A DNA stretch of 64,000 nucleotides, from contig OY762289.1 in NCBI GenBank assembly GCA_963665495.1, positions 4,216,001 to 4,280,000 on the forward strand. The letters run 5' to 3'. Within the stretch, counting starts at the first letter, position 1. Each line of letters opens with the position of its first letter. Shown one piece after another: positions 9,582-17,825 of the stretch. This stretch comes from G963665495 sp963665495 (GTDB lineage: Bacteria > Desulfobacterota > Desulfovibrionia > Desulfovibrionales > Desulfovibrionaceae). The notes under the pieces were generated by a model. It was not told the origin of the DNA. It saw nothing but the letters and a program-made list of their open reading frames with translations, and ran no database searches. Made by a program: the position numbers and the translations under genes.

Positions 9582-10409
9582 ATGCCTGAATCGTTATTCT
9601 ATCACCGCCCGCCCGGGCTGCAAAACGTGGAATTGCTCTATTGCAGCGACAACGACTTTTCCATGGCTCCGCACTTTCATGACCGCTGGGTGCTCTGGCT
9701 GACCACCGGCGGGGCCGAGCAGTTCCGCTACCACGGCGCGGAGACCCTGCTCCAGCCGCAAAACTTCAGCCTGATTCCTCCCGGCGAAGTGCATGCCAAT
9801 GGTCCCTACGATACGGGCCGCACGCTCCTGAGCTTTTATATTCCCGACGACGTGATGCGATCCTTTTTTCAGGAGTACGGCGGACGTGATGCCCTGCTGC
9901 TGCGCGGCGCTCTGCTCACGGACCTCCGTACCAAACGGCAGCTTGCCCGCTTGCACGCCCAGCTGCGGCAATGTCCGGACAGGCTGCAGAATCAGAGCGC
10001 TTTTCACCAGGCCGTGGCCGCCATTATGAAACTCGCGGGCGGACCGCAGCCGCGCCATACGCCTCCCACACAAGACAAAGACCGCATCCGCCGGGCCATG
10101 GAACTGCTGCGTACGCGCCTGGACGAGAACCTGGGCCTTGCCGATCTGGCCGAGGCCTGCGACTGTTCCGAACGCCATATCCTGCGACTGTTCAAGACCC
10201 ACGTGGGCATGCCCCCCTGCGCCTGCCTGCAGGAGCTGCGCCTGGAACAAGCCCGCCGGCGCATTGCCTCAGGCGCGGACCTGGCCGCAACGGCTCTGGC
10301 CTGCGGCTTCACGGATCAGAGCCACCTGAACCGGCGCTTCAAGTCCCGCTTCGGCGTCACCCCCGGAGCGTACCAGCTGCAAATGCGCGGCCCGGCCAAA
10401 AATATCTGA
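9582..10409 (+). CDS. AraC-family transcriptional regulator
   Basis: 275 residues. The N-terminal half is an AraC-type cupin sensor ('MAPHFHDRWVLWLTTGG', 'FSLIPPGEVHANGPY'). The C-terminal ~100 residues hold two helix-turn-helix motifs ('LGLADLAEACDCSERHILR' and 'AATALACGFTDQSHLNRRF') ending with the usual 'FGVTPGAYQ'. It is divergent from the lysE-glsA pair with a 138-bp shared promoter region. AraC regulators paired with LysE exporters are common, so it is most likely their activator. Confidence 0.88.
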   Translation: MPESLFYHRPPGLQNVELLYCSDNDFSMAPHFHDRWVLWLTTGGAEQFRYHGAETLLQPQNFSLIPPGEVHANGPYDTGRTLLSFYIPDDVMRSFFQEYGGRDALLLRGALLTDLRTKRQLARLHAQLRQCPDRLQNQSAFHQAVAAIMKLAGGPQPRHTPPTQDKDRIRRAMELLRTRLDENLGLADLAEACDCSERHILRLFKTHVGMPPCACLQELRLEQARRRIASGADLAATALACGFTDQSHLNRRFKSRFGVTPGAYQLQMRGPAKNI

Positions 10410-10493
10410 AGGTCGTGTCGCTCTGGTACAAGACACGGGCGCGCGTACGAGCTACACATTCTGCCGCATCATAAAATACACAGGGAGAAACCC

Positions 10494-10832
10494 ATGAAAA
10501 CCATAACCTGGGATGAATTCGAACAAGTGGAAATCCGTGTGGGCACGGTGGTCCGCGTGGAGGACTTTCCCGAGGCGCGCCGCCCGGCCTACAAGCTCTG
10601 GGTCGATTTCGGCCCGGACATCGGCGAACGCAAAAGCAGCGCCCAGATTACCCACCTCTACACCAAGGACGAACTCCTCGGCCGCCAGGTGGTCGGGGTG
10701 GTGAATTTTCCACCCAAGCAGATCGGCCCGGTCCGCTCCGAATGTCTGATCAGCGGATTCTATACGCCCGAAGGGCAGGTGGTCCTGGCCGTGCCGGACA
10801 AACCCGTGCCCAATGGGGCCAAGCTGGGTTGA
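10494..10832 (+). CDS. csaA: tRNA-binding domain protein CsaA
   Basis: 112 residues, full length for CsaA, a single OB-fold EMAP/tRNA-binding domain that dimerises and has tRNA-binding and export-chaperone activity in Bacillus. Key motifs are 'VEIRVGTVVRVEDFPEARRPAYKL', 'SSAQITHLYTKDELLGRQVVGVVNFPPKQIG', 'SECLISGFY' and the terminal 'PNGAKLG'. A GGGAGA ribosome site precedes ATG. Likely monocistronic. Confidence 0.92.
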   Translation: MKTITWDEFEQVEIRVGTVVRVEDFPEARRPAYKLWVDFGPDIGERKSSAQITHLYTKDELLGRQVVGVVNFPPKQIGPVRSECLISGFYTPEGQVVLAVPDKPVPNGAKLG

Positions 10833-10847
10833 ACATACGGCGCAAAT

Positions 10848-10883
10848 AGCTGGGGATGCGTCCTTCAGGAGCTTTCCCCAGCT
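10848..10883. terminator. Hairpin after csaA
   Basis: AGCTGGGGA and TCCCCAGCT form a 9-bp stem starting 16 bp past the csaA stop. There is no immediate T-run, so intrinsic termination would be weak. Confidence 0.35.
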
Positions 10884-11004
10884 CCTGCCACTTCTCTTTC
10901 TGCAAGTTTTCTTTGCACTGCCCCGAAACCTTGAGTATTCTTTTCCACAATGATTCCCGGTCCGCTCCCGCGGCCCGGTGTACTTAACAACTCAAGGACT
11001 CCTC

Positions 11005-11394
11005 ATGAAAAAATCATTCAGCGTATGGGCCAGAATTTTTCTTTGCAGCGCCCTGCTGCTCTTCCTGGGACTCGAACTCGGCTACACGCCCGTATTCGGC
11101 GGACAAAGCGACCTCAAGGTGCTGGGCGGCGAGCCTGTGGCTTATGACTGCGGACGCAACGCCACCATCACCGCCAGATACTACCAGCTTTCCGACGAAA
11201 GCCTGCGCTTCGCCAAAGTGGACACGCCTGAAGGCAACTATACGCTGCCCCAGCTGGTTTCCGGATCGGGCGCGCGCTATACCGACGAATTCCGGCTGCT
11301 GTGGTGGATAAAAGGCGATACGGCCTTTGCCCAGAAGCCCGACAACAACGGCGACTGGCAAACCGTGTACGACAACTGCAAGGAAATCAAATAA
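11005..11394 (+). CDS. MliC-family lysozyme inhibitor-like lipoprotein/exported protein
   Basis: 129 residues. A basic, hydrophobic N-terminus (about residues 1-28) predicts export. The rest fits the MliC (C-type lysozyme inhibitor) domain: 'VAYDCGRNATITARYYQL', 'LPQLVSGSGARYTD' and 'LWWIKGDTAFA'. The conserved Ser-Gly-Ala-Arg-Tyr loop is the one that inserts into the lysozyme active site in characterised members. I chose ATG 11005, not 10978, because AAGGA lies 8 bases upstream. A second, frameshifted and truncated copy lies at 13346-13603. Confidence 0.8.
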   Translation: MKKSFSVWARIFLCSALLLFLGLELGYTPVFGGQSDLKVLGGEPVAYDCGRNATITARYYQLSDESLRFAKVDTPEGNYTLPQLVSGSGARYTDEFRLLWWIKGDTAFAQKPDNNGDWQTVYDNCKEIK

Positions 11395-11415
11395 CCGACG
11401 GTTTCGGACTCCGTA

Positions 11416-11813
11416 TCAGGGAGAGGTTCCGCGCAGCACGCGGTGCGCGCCGTCCAGCAATACGAGGCTGAAGTGCTGCAGCAGTTCCGAGGCGATGTTC
11501 CAGCTGTGCCAGTAAAGATGCACGGCCACCACAAGCTCCGGATCCGAATTCACCAGCCGTCCTGCCTCCAACAGCGGCGCCGTGTGCTGATCCGGCATCT
11601 TGCCGCAGGCGCGGCCCGCCAGGATGAACTCGTTGAACTACTCGGGCCAGGGAATGTAATGTACGGGGATATCCTGCGGTACGGTCCCGAATTTCTGCCG
11701 GTAGTAGAGCAGATTCAGATTATCCACGCGGTCAAAGGCCACGGAAGGCGCCAGGCGGACCGACTCCTGCGTCACGCCACGGGCGAACCACTGGCGGGCG
11801 AAGCCGGGCGCGC
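11416..11813 (-). pseudogene. Truncated duplicate of the ArgP-like lysR gene
   Basis: The minus strand encodes the C-terminal portion of the regulator at 13604-14515, ending in 'LLDGAHRVLRGTSP'. The nucleotide match to 13606-14002 is close. It is broken by an in-frame TAG near 11638-11640 where the intact copy has CAG (Gln). It stops matching at about 11813, just before IS66-like sequence. No N-terminal HTH is present, so it is a dead fragment. Confidence 0.85.
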
Positions 11814-11840
11814 AAAAAGCGCGGTCGGCGTCCCATACCG

Positions 11841-12101
11841 CTCACTTTCCCGCGTGTGGTAGTTATTCGCGACCTGGCCGAAAACGCCATACACCCTTTT
11901 GCGGTCGGTCGGAAGAACTGGCTTTTCTCCGGTTCGTCCAGAGGCGCTGCAGCAAGCGCGGCCTTGTACCACCGGGTCGAGACAGTAAAGGCCAATGGGC
12001 TGGAACCGCTGCGGTATTTGCATTTTCTCTTCGAAAGGCTGCCGGGTATGAAGTCCGATGACGAGAGAAAAAGCTTGTTGCCCCAGTATCTTGTCACTTA
12101 A
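11841..12101 (+). mobile_element. IS66-family transposase C-terminal remnant
   Basis: The plus frame reads 'DLAENAIHPFAVGRKNWLFSG', then 'GAAASAALYHRVETVKANGLEP' and 'FERLPGMKSDDERKSLLPQYL'. This is the conserved C-terminus of the IS66 transposase (family consensus DNNLAENAIRPFVIGRKNWLFS...VETAKANGLEP...LLPW). Only about 80 codons remain, and the catalytic core and other IS66 genes are missing. It abuts the broken end of the lysR duplicate, so the insertion or a later deletion probably truncated that gene. Confidence 0.85.
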
Positions 12102-12289
12102 GAGTTGGCGTGATTACAAGATGGTGAAAATTGGAAGAGGTCAAAAAATTTGCGCTTACGAATCTTTGGCCACCATGTTATATTATTATTGCCAGCCCGG
12201 AGATTCTATTTCTCCCAATCAAATTTGGATACGAGATTCAAGTTGTGTGCCGGTATGAACACTACAACAGACTCCCGGACTTGTTATTT

Positions 12290-12350
12290 TTTTCAGTTTT
12301 CCAGAGAAGGCCTTGTAAGCGCGCATCGTGGCGAAGAGACGAGCCTTGAC
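12290..12350 (-). pseudogene. Decayed M18 aminopeptidase C-terminal fragment (copy 1)
   Basis: Minus-strand translation gives 'VKARLFATMRAYKAF', similar to 'SKADLYATMRAYKAILES' at 13227-13290. That matches the C-terminal end of M18 aspartyl aminopeptidases. It lies immediately 3' of budA and is a short remnant. Confidence 0.5.
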
Positions 12351-12361
12351 CCTGGCCAACA

Positions 12362-13102
12362 CTATTGTACGGGCGCATCAGTGGGCAGTACCAGATACAT
12401 CCGGGAAATTGTCTCCAGCTCGACTGTTATGGTCTTGGCCTGGAGTTCGAGCAGGTGTCCGCCGCCATCTTTGTTCTTGCTCAGAAAATGGAAATGAAAT
12501 CCGGGCACGGCAATGGATTTGGTCATTTCGGGGCAATAGAATCCCATGATGCTGCCCTCGGTGTGGTCGTAGACGAACTCGGGCTGGGTCTTGGCCACTT
12601 CGGACAGCGGCTGGTAGGGCTTTTGCTGCTTGGGAATGCTGCGGGTCTTGATGTGTTCGAAAAAACCGGTGGCTTTTATGGCGTAAAACAGATTCTTGCC
12701 GGGTAATTGTTGCTGCAGACGCTGGAGAAAATCCTCCCGGCTGGTGACATTGGTCAGTGTCAGACGCTGGTCGGGCTGGAAAAAAGTTGCCATGGCAAAG
12801 GGCGTTGTGGTCTGCGGGGGCATGACACGTACGCTGCCGTCGCCTCGGATCTGGTACACGGTATCGCCGAAAAGCACCATTTCGCCATCGAATCCGTCAA
12901 AAGTGCCGATGCCCAGATCCCCGTGTTCGAGCAATTCGGCGCAGGTAGTGCTGCCGTCGTATACGCCGGCAAGCAGCCCATTGCCGTTGCCGGTTTGAAA
13001 CAGCACGGAGGAGTCGCCCGCCCGGGCGGCCGGACAGCAGGAAAACACCAGCAACAGACAGACAAGCGCGGACCGGAATGCGGCGGGGCAACAGTGCGTC
13101 AT
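12362..13102 (-). CDS. budA: Alpha-acetolactate decarboxylase with signal peptide
   Basis: 246 residues. Converts acetolactate to acetoin. Family motifs are 'LLEHGDLGIGTFDGFDGEM', 'TPFAMATFF', 'NLFYAIKATGFFEHIKTRS' and the zinc-binding region 'VPGFHFHFLS...GGH'. The N-terminus ('FRSALVCLLLVFSCCPAA') is a signal peptide, implying a periplasmic enzyme; exported forms are known in Gram-positive bacteria. ATG 13102 has GGAGG 7 bases upstream; the longer reading from 13147 is not supported. No acetolactate synthase lies nearby. Fragments of an M18 peptidase gene flank it on both sides. Confidence 0.9.
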   Translation of the reverse strand: MTHCCPAAFRSALVCLLLVFSCCPAARAGDSSVLFQTGNGNGLLAGVYDGSTTCAELLEHGDLGIGTFDGFDGEMVLFGDTVYQIRGDGSVRVMPPQTTTPFAMATFFQPDQRLTLTNVTSREDFLQRLQQQLPGKNLFYAIKATGFFEHIKTRSIPKQQKPYQPLSEVAKTQPEFVYDHTEGSIMGFYCPEMTKSIAVPGFHFHFLSKNKDGGGHLLELQAKTITVELETISRMYLVLPTDAPVQ

Positions 13103-13226
13103 GACAGCCTCCAGTGGGAAATGCGTGTGGTTCTGTATTGCGTTCAACTTAGCAAAAAAGAAAAAGGCAGGCTACCGGAGCAGCCCACCTGGAGGTCGTG
13201 ATTGGATTTGGGCTTTAAGCCGCGGC

Positions 13227-13345
13227 TCAGCTTTCCAGAATAGCCTTGTAGGCGCGCATGGTTGCGTAGAGGTCGGCCTTGCTGACGATTTCGAAGGCTG
13301 TGCAGGGCCAGGGGACGCGAAAACCACTGGTGTTTGCGGATGCTT
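13227..13345 (-). pseudogene. M18 aminopeptidase C-terminal fragment (copy 2)
   Basis: Minus strand reads 'RVPWPCTAFEIVSKADLYATM' and then 'RAYKAILES' before a stop. This resembles the extreme C-terminus of M18 aminopeptidases (HSPFE-SKxDlY-YKA). Upstream of about 13345 the frame runs into antisense mliC-like DNA, so the rest of the gene is missing. A more diverged copy lies at 12290-12350. Confidence 0.6.
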
Positions 13346-13603
13346 TACTTTGCAGCGCCTGCTGCTCTTCCTGGGACTCGAAATCGGCTACGCGCCCGTA
13401 TTCGGCGGACAAAGCGACCTCAAGGTGCTGGGCGGCGAACCTGTGGCCTATGACTGCGGACGCAACGCCACCATCACCGCCAGATACTACCAGCTTTCCG
13501 ACGAAAGCCTGCGCTTCGCCAAAGTGGACACGCCGGAAGGCAACTATACGCTGCCCCAGCTGGTTTCCGGATCGGGCGCGCGCTATACCGACGAATTCCG
13601 GGC
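13346..13603 (+). pseudogene. Truncated, frameshifted duplicate of mliC
   Basis: About 255 bp nearly identical to 11040-11294 of the intact mliC. One base is missing in the signal-peptide region (CGCCTGCTG versus CGCCCTGCTG), and the sequence stops at 'YTDEF', where it is joined directly to the 3' end of lysR. The start codon and the last ~33 codons are lost, so no functional protein is expected. Confidence 0.85.
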
Positions 13604-14515
13604 TCAGGGAGCGGTTCCGCGCAGCAGGCGGTGCGCGCCGTCCAGCAATACGCGGCTGAAATGCTGCAGCAGTTCCGAGGCGATGTTCCAGCTGTGCCAG
13701 TAGAGATGCACGGCCACCACAAGCTCAGGATCCGGATTCACCAGCCGTCCGGCCTCCAGCAGCGATTCTGTGTGCTGGTCGGGCATCATGCCGCAGGCGC
13801 GGCCCGCCAGGATGAACTCGTTGAACTGCTCGGGCCAGGGGATGTAATGTACGGGGATATCCGGCGGAACAGTTCCGAATTTTTTCCGGTAGTAGAGCAG
13901 ATTCAGATTATCCACGCGGTCAAAGGCCACGGAAGGCGCCCGGCGTACGGACTCCTGCGTCACGCCACGGGCGAACCATTGGCGGGCGAAGCCGGGCGCG
14001 CAGACCAGACGGTAGTCCATCCGCCCGAGGTACGCCAGGCTGCAGCCCTGGATGGCTTTGTCCAGCGTACTCACGCAGCCCACCACATCGCCGTCGCGCA
14101 GCAGCCGGTGGGTCAGTTCCTGGTCCTCGATACGCAGGTCCAGCAAAGCTCTGTCCTGCTCGAGGAAAGGCTCCACAGCCTGGAAAAACCAGGTGGATAG
14201 GCTGTCGCCGTTGACCCCGATGGGCAGGCTGACCGCCGGAGTGTCTCCGGAGGCGTCCGCTGCCGGGGCGAACACGTCGGAAAGGTCGTCCTCCAGCAGC
14301 CGGACCTGCCGGTAATGCTTGAGCATACGCAGGCCCGCGGCCGTGGGCTTGGGCGGGGATGTCCGGGCCAGCAGAATCAGGCCGGATTGCTCTTCCAGCT
14401 GCCGGACACGCTGGGACACAGCGGACTGCGTCAGATGCAGCGTACGGGCCGCCTTGTCAAAGCCCCCCTGCTCCACCACCAGGGCCAGCGCTTCCAATAA
14501 TTTGTAATCTAGCAT
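13604..14515 (-). CDS. LysR-family regulator, ArgP/IciA-like
   Basis: 303 residues. N-terminal HTH 'KLLEALALVVEQGGFDKAA' followed by 'LHLTQSAVSQRVRQLEEQSG', typical of the ArgP/LysG subgroup, then a substrate-binding domain. In this subgroup the usual target is a lysine/arginine exporter. Here the divergent gene across a 100-bp gap is an EamA transporter, the probable target. A truncated second copy of the 3' half lies at 11416-11813, so this is the surviving intact copy of a duplicated segment. Confidence 0.88.
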   Translation of the reverse strand: MLDYKLLEALALVVEQGGFDKAARTLHLTQSAVSQRVRQLEEQSGLILLARTSPPKPTAAGLRMLKHYRQVRLLEDDLSDVFAPAADASGDTPAVSLPIGVNGDSLSTWFFQAVEPFLEQDRALLDLRIEDQELTHRLLRDGDVVGCVSTLDKAIQGCSLAYLGRMDYRLVCAPGFARQWFARGVTQESVRRAPSVAFDRVDNLNLLYYRKKFGTVPPDIPVHYIPWPEQFNEFILAGRACGMMPDQHTESLLEAGRLVNPDPELVVAVHLYWHSWNIASELLQHFSRVLLDGAHRLLRGTAP

Positions 14516-14615
14516 CCTGTGTATTAATTTTTCTTATTGGTAATGACAAATAGTAATTTTACTTCTCATGGGGCCTGGCGTAGTGCATCCGTAACGCCTT
14601 GTCTGGAGAAAAAAT

Positions 14616-15485
14616 ATGTTTGATTCACAAACCCTGGCCATGGGCTGCGGCATTCTTTCGGCCCTGGTCTGGGGCTCCGCGGACTTTACCGCGGGCTTTG
14701 CCACCAAAAAGAACAGCGTGCTCAACGTGCTGGTGCTGTCGCAGGCCGCCGGTCTGCTCATGCTCGTTGTTCTGGCGATGCTGTTTTCCGAGCCCTTTCC
14801 CGGACTGGGGAATCTGCTGCTGGGATCTTTGGCCGGATTGTTCGGCGCGACCGGCTGCACCATGCTCTACCGGGCCCTGGCCCACGGCCGTATGGGGGTG
14901 GTGGCGCCCGTATCCGCGATCAGCACCGCCGTGCTGCCGGTGCTGGTGTCCATATTCCTGGACGGCATGCCCGCTGCGCACCGCTTGTTCGGTATCGCTC
15001 TGGCCCTGGTGGCGGTCTGGTTTCTTTCCGGAGGGGGGCTGCGTCCGCGCAAAGGGCAAAAAGACAAACATGGAGGGGGGGCAACGGATCTTAAGCTCGC
15101 CTTCGCGGCCGGACTCGGCTTCGCCGGCTTTTTCGTCTGCATCGACCAGGCCAGCGATACGGCCTACCTCTGGCCGCTGATCAGCGCCCGTACGACTTCC
15201 GTGGTGCTGTTCGCCTGCATTGCCCGTATGCGGGGGCAACTGCGTATGCCGGGTATGCACTTCGGCTGGATCATCGCTCTGGCCGGGATCCTGGATGCTG
15301 GCGGCAACATCTTTTTCGCCCTGGCCGCCGGACTCGGAAGGCTGGATATCGCCGCGGTGCTCTCCTCGCTCTACCCCGGCGCCACGGTCTTCTGGGCCTC
15401 TTGCCTGCTGAACGAACGTCTGCGGCCCGGACAATGGGCCGGAGTCGCCGCCGCCCTGACCGCCCTGCTGCTCATCGCCTGGTAG
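14616..15485 (+). CDS. EamA/DMT-superfamily transporter
   Basis: 289 residues with about ten predicted membrane helices in two EamA repeats ('LVWGSADFTAGFATKK', 'GRMGVVAPVSAISTAVLPVL', 'LERLRP'-type last helix region 'LLNERLRPGQWAGVAAAL'). Start ATG 14616 follows GGAG. It is divergent from the ArgP-like regulator, suggesting regulated metabolite or amino acid efflux. Substrate unknown. Confidence 0.85.
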   Translation: MFDSQTLAMGCGILSALVWGSADFTAGFATKKNSVLNVLVLSQAAGLLMLVVLAMLFSEPFPGLGNLLLGSLAGLFGATGCTMLYRALAHGRMGVVAPVSAISTAVLPVLVSIFLDGMPAAHRLFGIALALVAVWFLSGGGLRPRKGQKDKHGGGATDLKLAFAAGLGFAGFFVCIDQASDTAYLWPLISARTTSVVLFACIARMRGQLRMPGMHFGWIIALAGILDAGGNIFFALAAGLGRLDIAAVLSSLYPGATVFWASCLLNERLRPGQWAGVAAALTALLLIAW

Positions 15486-15531
15486 GCAATGAAAAATGGG
15501 GAGTGGAGAATGAAGAGCGGAGAATGGGGAA

Positions 15532-15595
15532 TGCCTCCGGCGGCTTAGGAACCTTTTTGGAAAAAGGTTCCTAAGGACCTCCAAAAACTTTTAGC
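15532..15595. repeat. Dispersed hairpin repeat, copy B
   Basis: GCCTCCGGCGG, then a long hairpin CTTAGGAACCTTTTT / AAAAAGGTTCCTAAG, then CTCCAAAAACTTTT. Same element as at 7659 with compensatory changes (AGGAACC/GGTTCCT), so the stem is preserved. It lies just after the EamA stop. Confidence 0.75.
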
Positions 15596-15655
15596 TGGTC
15601 GATTGCCGGGGCGAAGAGCTCTCGAAACGCCCCTTTTCTCAATTCCGACTTGAAA

Positions 15656-15853
15656 AGCCCCAACGGGGCGAAATAATTTTAGCCCAGGGCAACGCCCTGG
15701 GTTTGGCAAACAGAACGAAATGAGCCCTGAAAGGGCGGCATGGCAGTAAAACCTTCTTTCACCATGCCGCCCTTTCAGGGCTCTAAATTTCTCGCACTAC
15801 TCATACCCAGGGGTACCCCCTGGGCTTCATTTATTTCGTCCCGTTGGGACTGA
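15656..15853. repeat. Composite ~200-bp palindromic element
   Basis: The inner arms 15722-15743 and 15762-15783 form a perfect 22-bp stem. Outside these, further segments match in mirrored order: the CCCAGGG...CCCTGGG palindromes at 15673-15691 and 15807-15824, and CCCCAACGGGGCGAAATAA on the left against TTATTTCGTCCCGTTGGG on the right. No ORF lies in it. It looks like a mobile palindromic repeat (REP/MITE-like). It occupies the gap between convergent EamA and pgi. Confidence 0.8.
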
Positions 15854-15931
15854 ACTAACGGTCAGCTCTTGCGCACCCCTTTTCAAAAACGCTATAAGCC
15901 CCAAAAGGTCCTTAAGCCGCCGGAAACCTTA

Positions 15932-17578
15932 CTATTCCTGCTTGTTCTCGAGATAGTAGTTGATCAGGCCGTTGGTGGAGCTGTCGTGGGAGCTAACCTG
16001 CCCTCCCGTACGCAGTTCCTTCTGGATATTCACGGCCAGGACCTTGCCCAGTTCCACGCCCATCTGGTCGAACGAATTGATATCCCAGATAGCCCCCTGG
16101 ACGAAGATTTTGTGTTCGTACAGGGCGATGAGCATGCCCAGGGATTCGGGCGTGAGTTCTTTAAGCAGGAAGGAATTGGTCGGCCGGTTGCCCGGGAAGG
16201 TCTTGGCAACGGCGAGCCTGCCCAGTTCGTCGCCGGAAACGCCTTTGGACTGCAGTTCCTGCCTGGCCTCCTCAGTGGTTTTACCGCGCATCAGGGCTTC
16301 GGTCTGAGCGAAAAAGTTGGAAATCAACAGCATGTGGTGCTCGCCCAGCGGATTGAGCGTACGGGCGGCGCAGATGAAATCGCAGGGAATCAGCCGCGTG
16401 CCCTGATGAATCAGCTGGTAGAAGGCATGCTGTCCGTTGGTGCCGGGTTCGCCCCAGATGATCGGGCCGGTGTCGTAGTCGACGAATTCGCCCTGTTTGG
16501 TGACGCCTTTGCCGTTGCTTTCCATGTCGCCCTGTTGAAAATAGGCGGAAAAACGCGCCAGATACTGGTCATAAGGCAGGATGGCGTGGGACTCGGCGCC
16601 GAAGAAATTCCCGTACCAGATACCCAGCAGGGCCATGAGTACGGGGATGTTTTTGTCCAGCGGGGCGCTGCGGAAATGCTCATCCGCCAGATGCGCGCCG
16701 CCCAGCAGGGACTCGAAGTTGTCCATGCCCACGGCCAGCGCAATGGACAGGCCGATGGCGGACCAGAGCGAATAGCGGCCGCCCACCCAGTTCCAGAATT
16801 CGAACATGTTCTCCGTATCGATACCGAATGCGGCCACGCCTTCGGCATTGGTGGACAGGGCCACGAAATGGCTGGCCACGGCGCTTTCATCCCCGGCGGC
16901 GTCCAGCAGCCACTTGCGCGCGGAATGGGCGTTGGCCATGGTTTCCTGGGTGGTGAAGGTCTTGGAAGCGACTATAAACAGGGTTGTTTCCGGATTCACT
17001 CCTTTTAAACATTCGGCCAGGTGCGACCCGTCCACGTTGGAGACGAAATGCGAGCGCAGTGTGTCCGTGGCGTAATGCTTCAGGGCCTGGGTGACCATCA
17101 GCGGACCAAGATCCGAACCGCCGATGCCGATGTTGACCACGTCCGTGATGGTTTTGCCGGTGTAGCCTTTCCAAGCGCCGGAACGGACGCGCTCGGTAAA
17201 GGCGCGCATTTTGTCCAGCACGGCGTTGACCTCGGGCATGACGTCAGCGCCGTCCACGAGGATCGGGCGGTTGGAGCGATTGCGCAGGGCAATGTGCAAC
17301 ACGGCGCGTCCCTCGGTGACGTTGATCTTTTCCCCGGCGAACATGGCCGCGATCTTCTGCTCCACCTGGGTCTCACGGGCCAGCTGCAGCAGCAGCGCAA
17401 GGCTCTGCTCCGTGATCCGGTTTTTGGAATAATCGAAAAGCATATCCTTGAGCTGGAGCGAAAATTTGGCGAACCGCTGCGGGTCATTGGCGAACAGATC
17501 GCGCATCTGCAGCTCTTTGGCCTCGGCGTAATGCTCCTGAAGCGCCTTCCAGGCCGGAAGCTGGGTCAAACCAGGCAT
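15932..17578 (-). CDS. pgi: Glucose-6-phosphate isomerase
   Basis: 548 residues, matching the long enterobacterial-type PGI. Interconverts glucose-6-P and fructose-6-P. Motifs are 'VVNIGIGGSDLGPLM', 'VASKTFTTQETMAN', 'GEPGTNGQHAFYQLIHQG' and 'FDQMGVELGKVLA', with the catalytic Glu, His and Lys in place. ATG 17578 has GGAGG 6 bases upstream; in-frame sequence up to 17692 lacks this support. It stands alone between a palindromic element and the terminator of the TPR operon. Confidence 0.95.
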   Translation of the reverse strand: MPGLTQLPAWKALQEHYAEAKELQMRDLFANDPQRFAKFSLQLKDMLFDYSKNRITEQSLALLLQLARETQVEQKIAAMFAGEKINVTEGRAVLHIALRNRSNRPILVDGADVMPEVNAVLDKMRAFTERVRSGAWKGYTGKTITDVVNIGIGGSDLGPLMVTQALKHYATDTLRSHFVSNVDGSHLAECLKGVNPETTLFIVASKTFTTQETMANAHSARKWLLDAAGDESAVASHFVALSTNAEGVAAFGIDTENMFEFWNWVGGRYSLWSAIGLSIALAVGMDNFESLLGGAHLADEHFRSAPLDKNIPVLMALLGIWYGNFFGAESHAILPYDQYLARFSAYFQQGDMESNGKGVTKQGEFVDYDTGPIIWGEPGTNGQHAFYQLIHQGTRLIPCDFICAARTLNPLGEHHMLLISNFFAQTEALMRGKTTEEARQELQSKGVSGDELGRLAVAKTFPGNRPTNSFLLKELTPESLGMLIALYEHKIFVQGAIWDINSFDQMGVELGKVLAVNIQKELRTGGQVSSHDSSTNGLINYYLENKQE

Positions 17579-17744
17579 AAAAAACCTCCGTTTGGTTTTC
17601 TGCATTCTCAAATACCGTATCGCATACGGTCTGCCGGCGGACAGGCCGGGCGGCATGGGTTCCGGGCCTGTTCTCCGATTCGTATGTAGCACAGAAGCCG
17701 AGAGAAATCATCTCATACCGGTGCCGGCAGTGTTTACCGCCACT

Positions 17745-17783
17745 AAAAAACGGACCGGAAAGCATTACACTTTCCGGTCCGTT
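17745..17783 (-). terminator. Intrinsic terminator of the TPR/YkgJ operon
   Basis: A perfect 14-bp stem (AACGGACCGGAAAG / CTTTCCGGTCCGTT, loop 7) followed on the minus strand by six T's. It lies 42 bp past the TPR gene stop. Confidence 0.9.
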
Positions 17784-17825
17784 GCTGTTTCCAGGCTGCA
17801 GCCGAAGCTATCAGATACTGACGGG

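Noticed and set aside
10978..11004. Earlier in-frame start for the mliC gene
   Set aside because: The ATG at 11005 has the ribosome site and gives a proper signal peptide.
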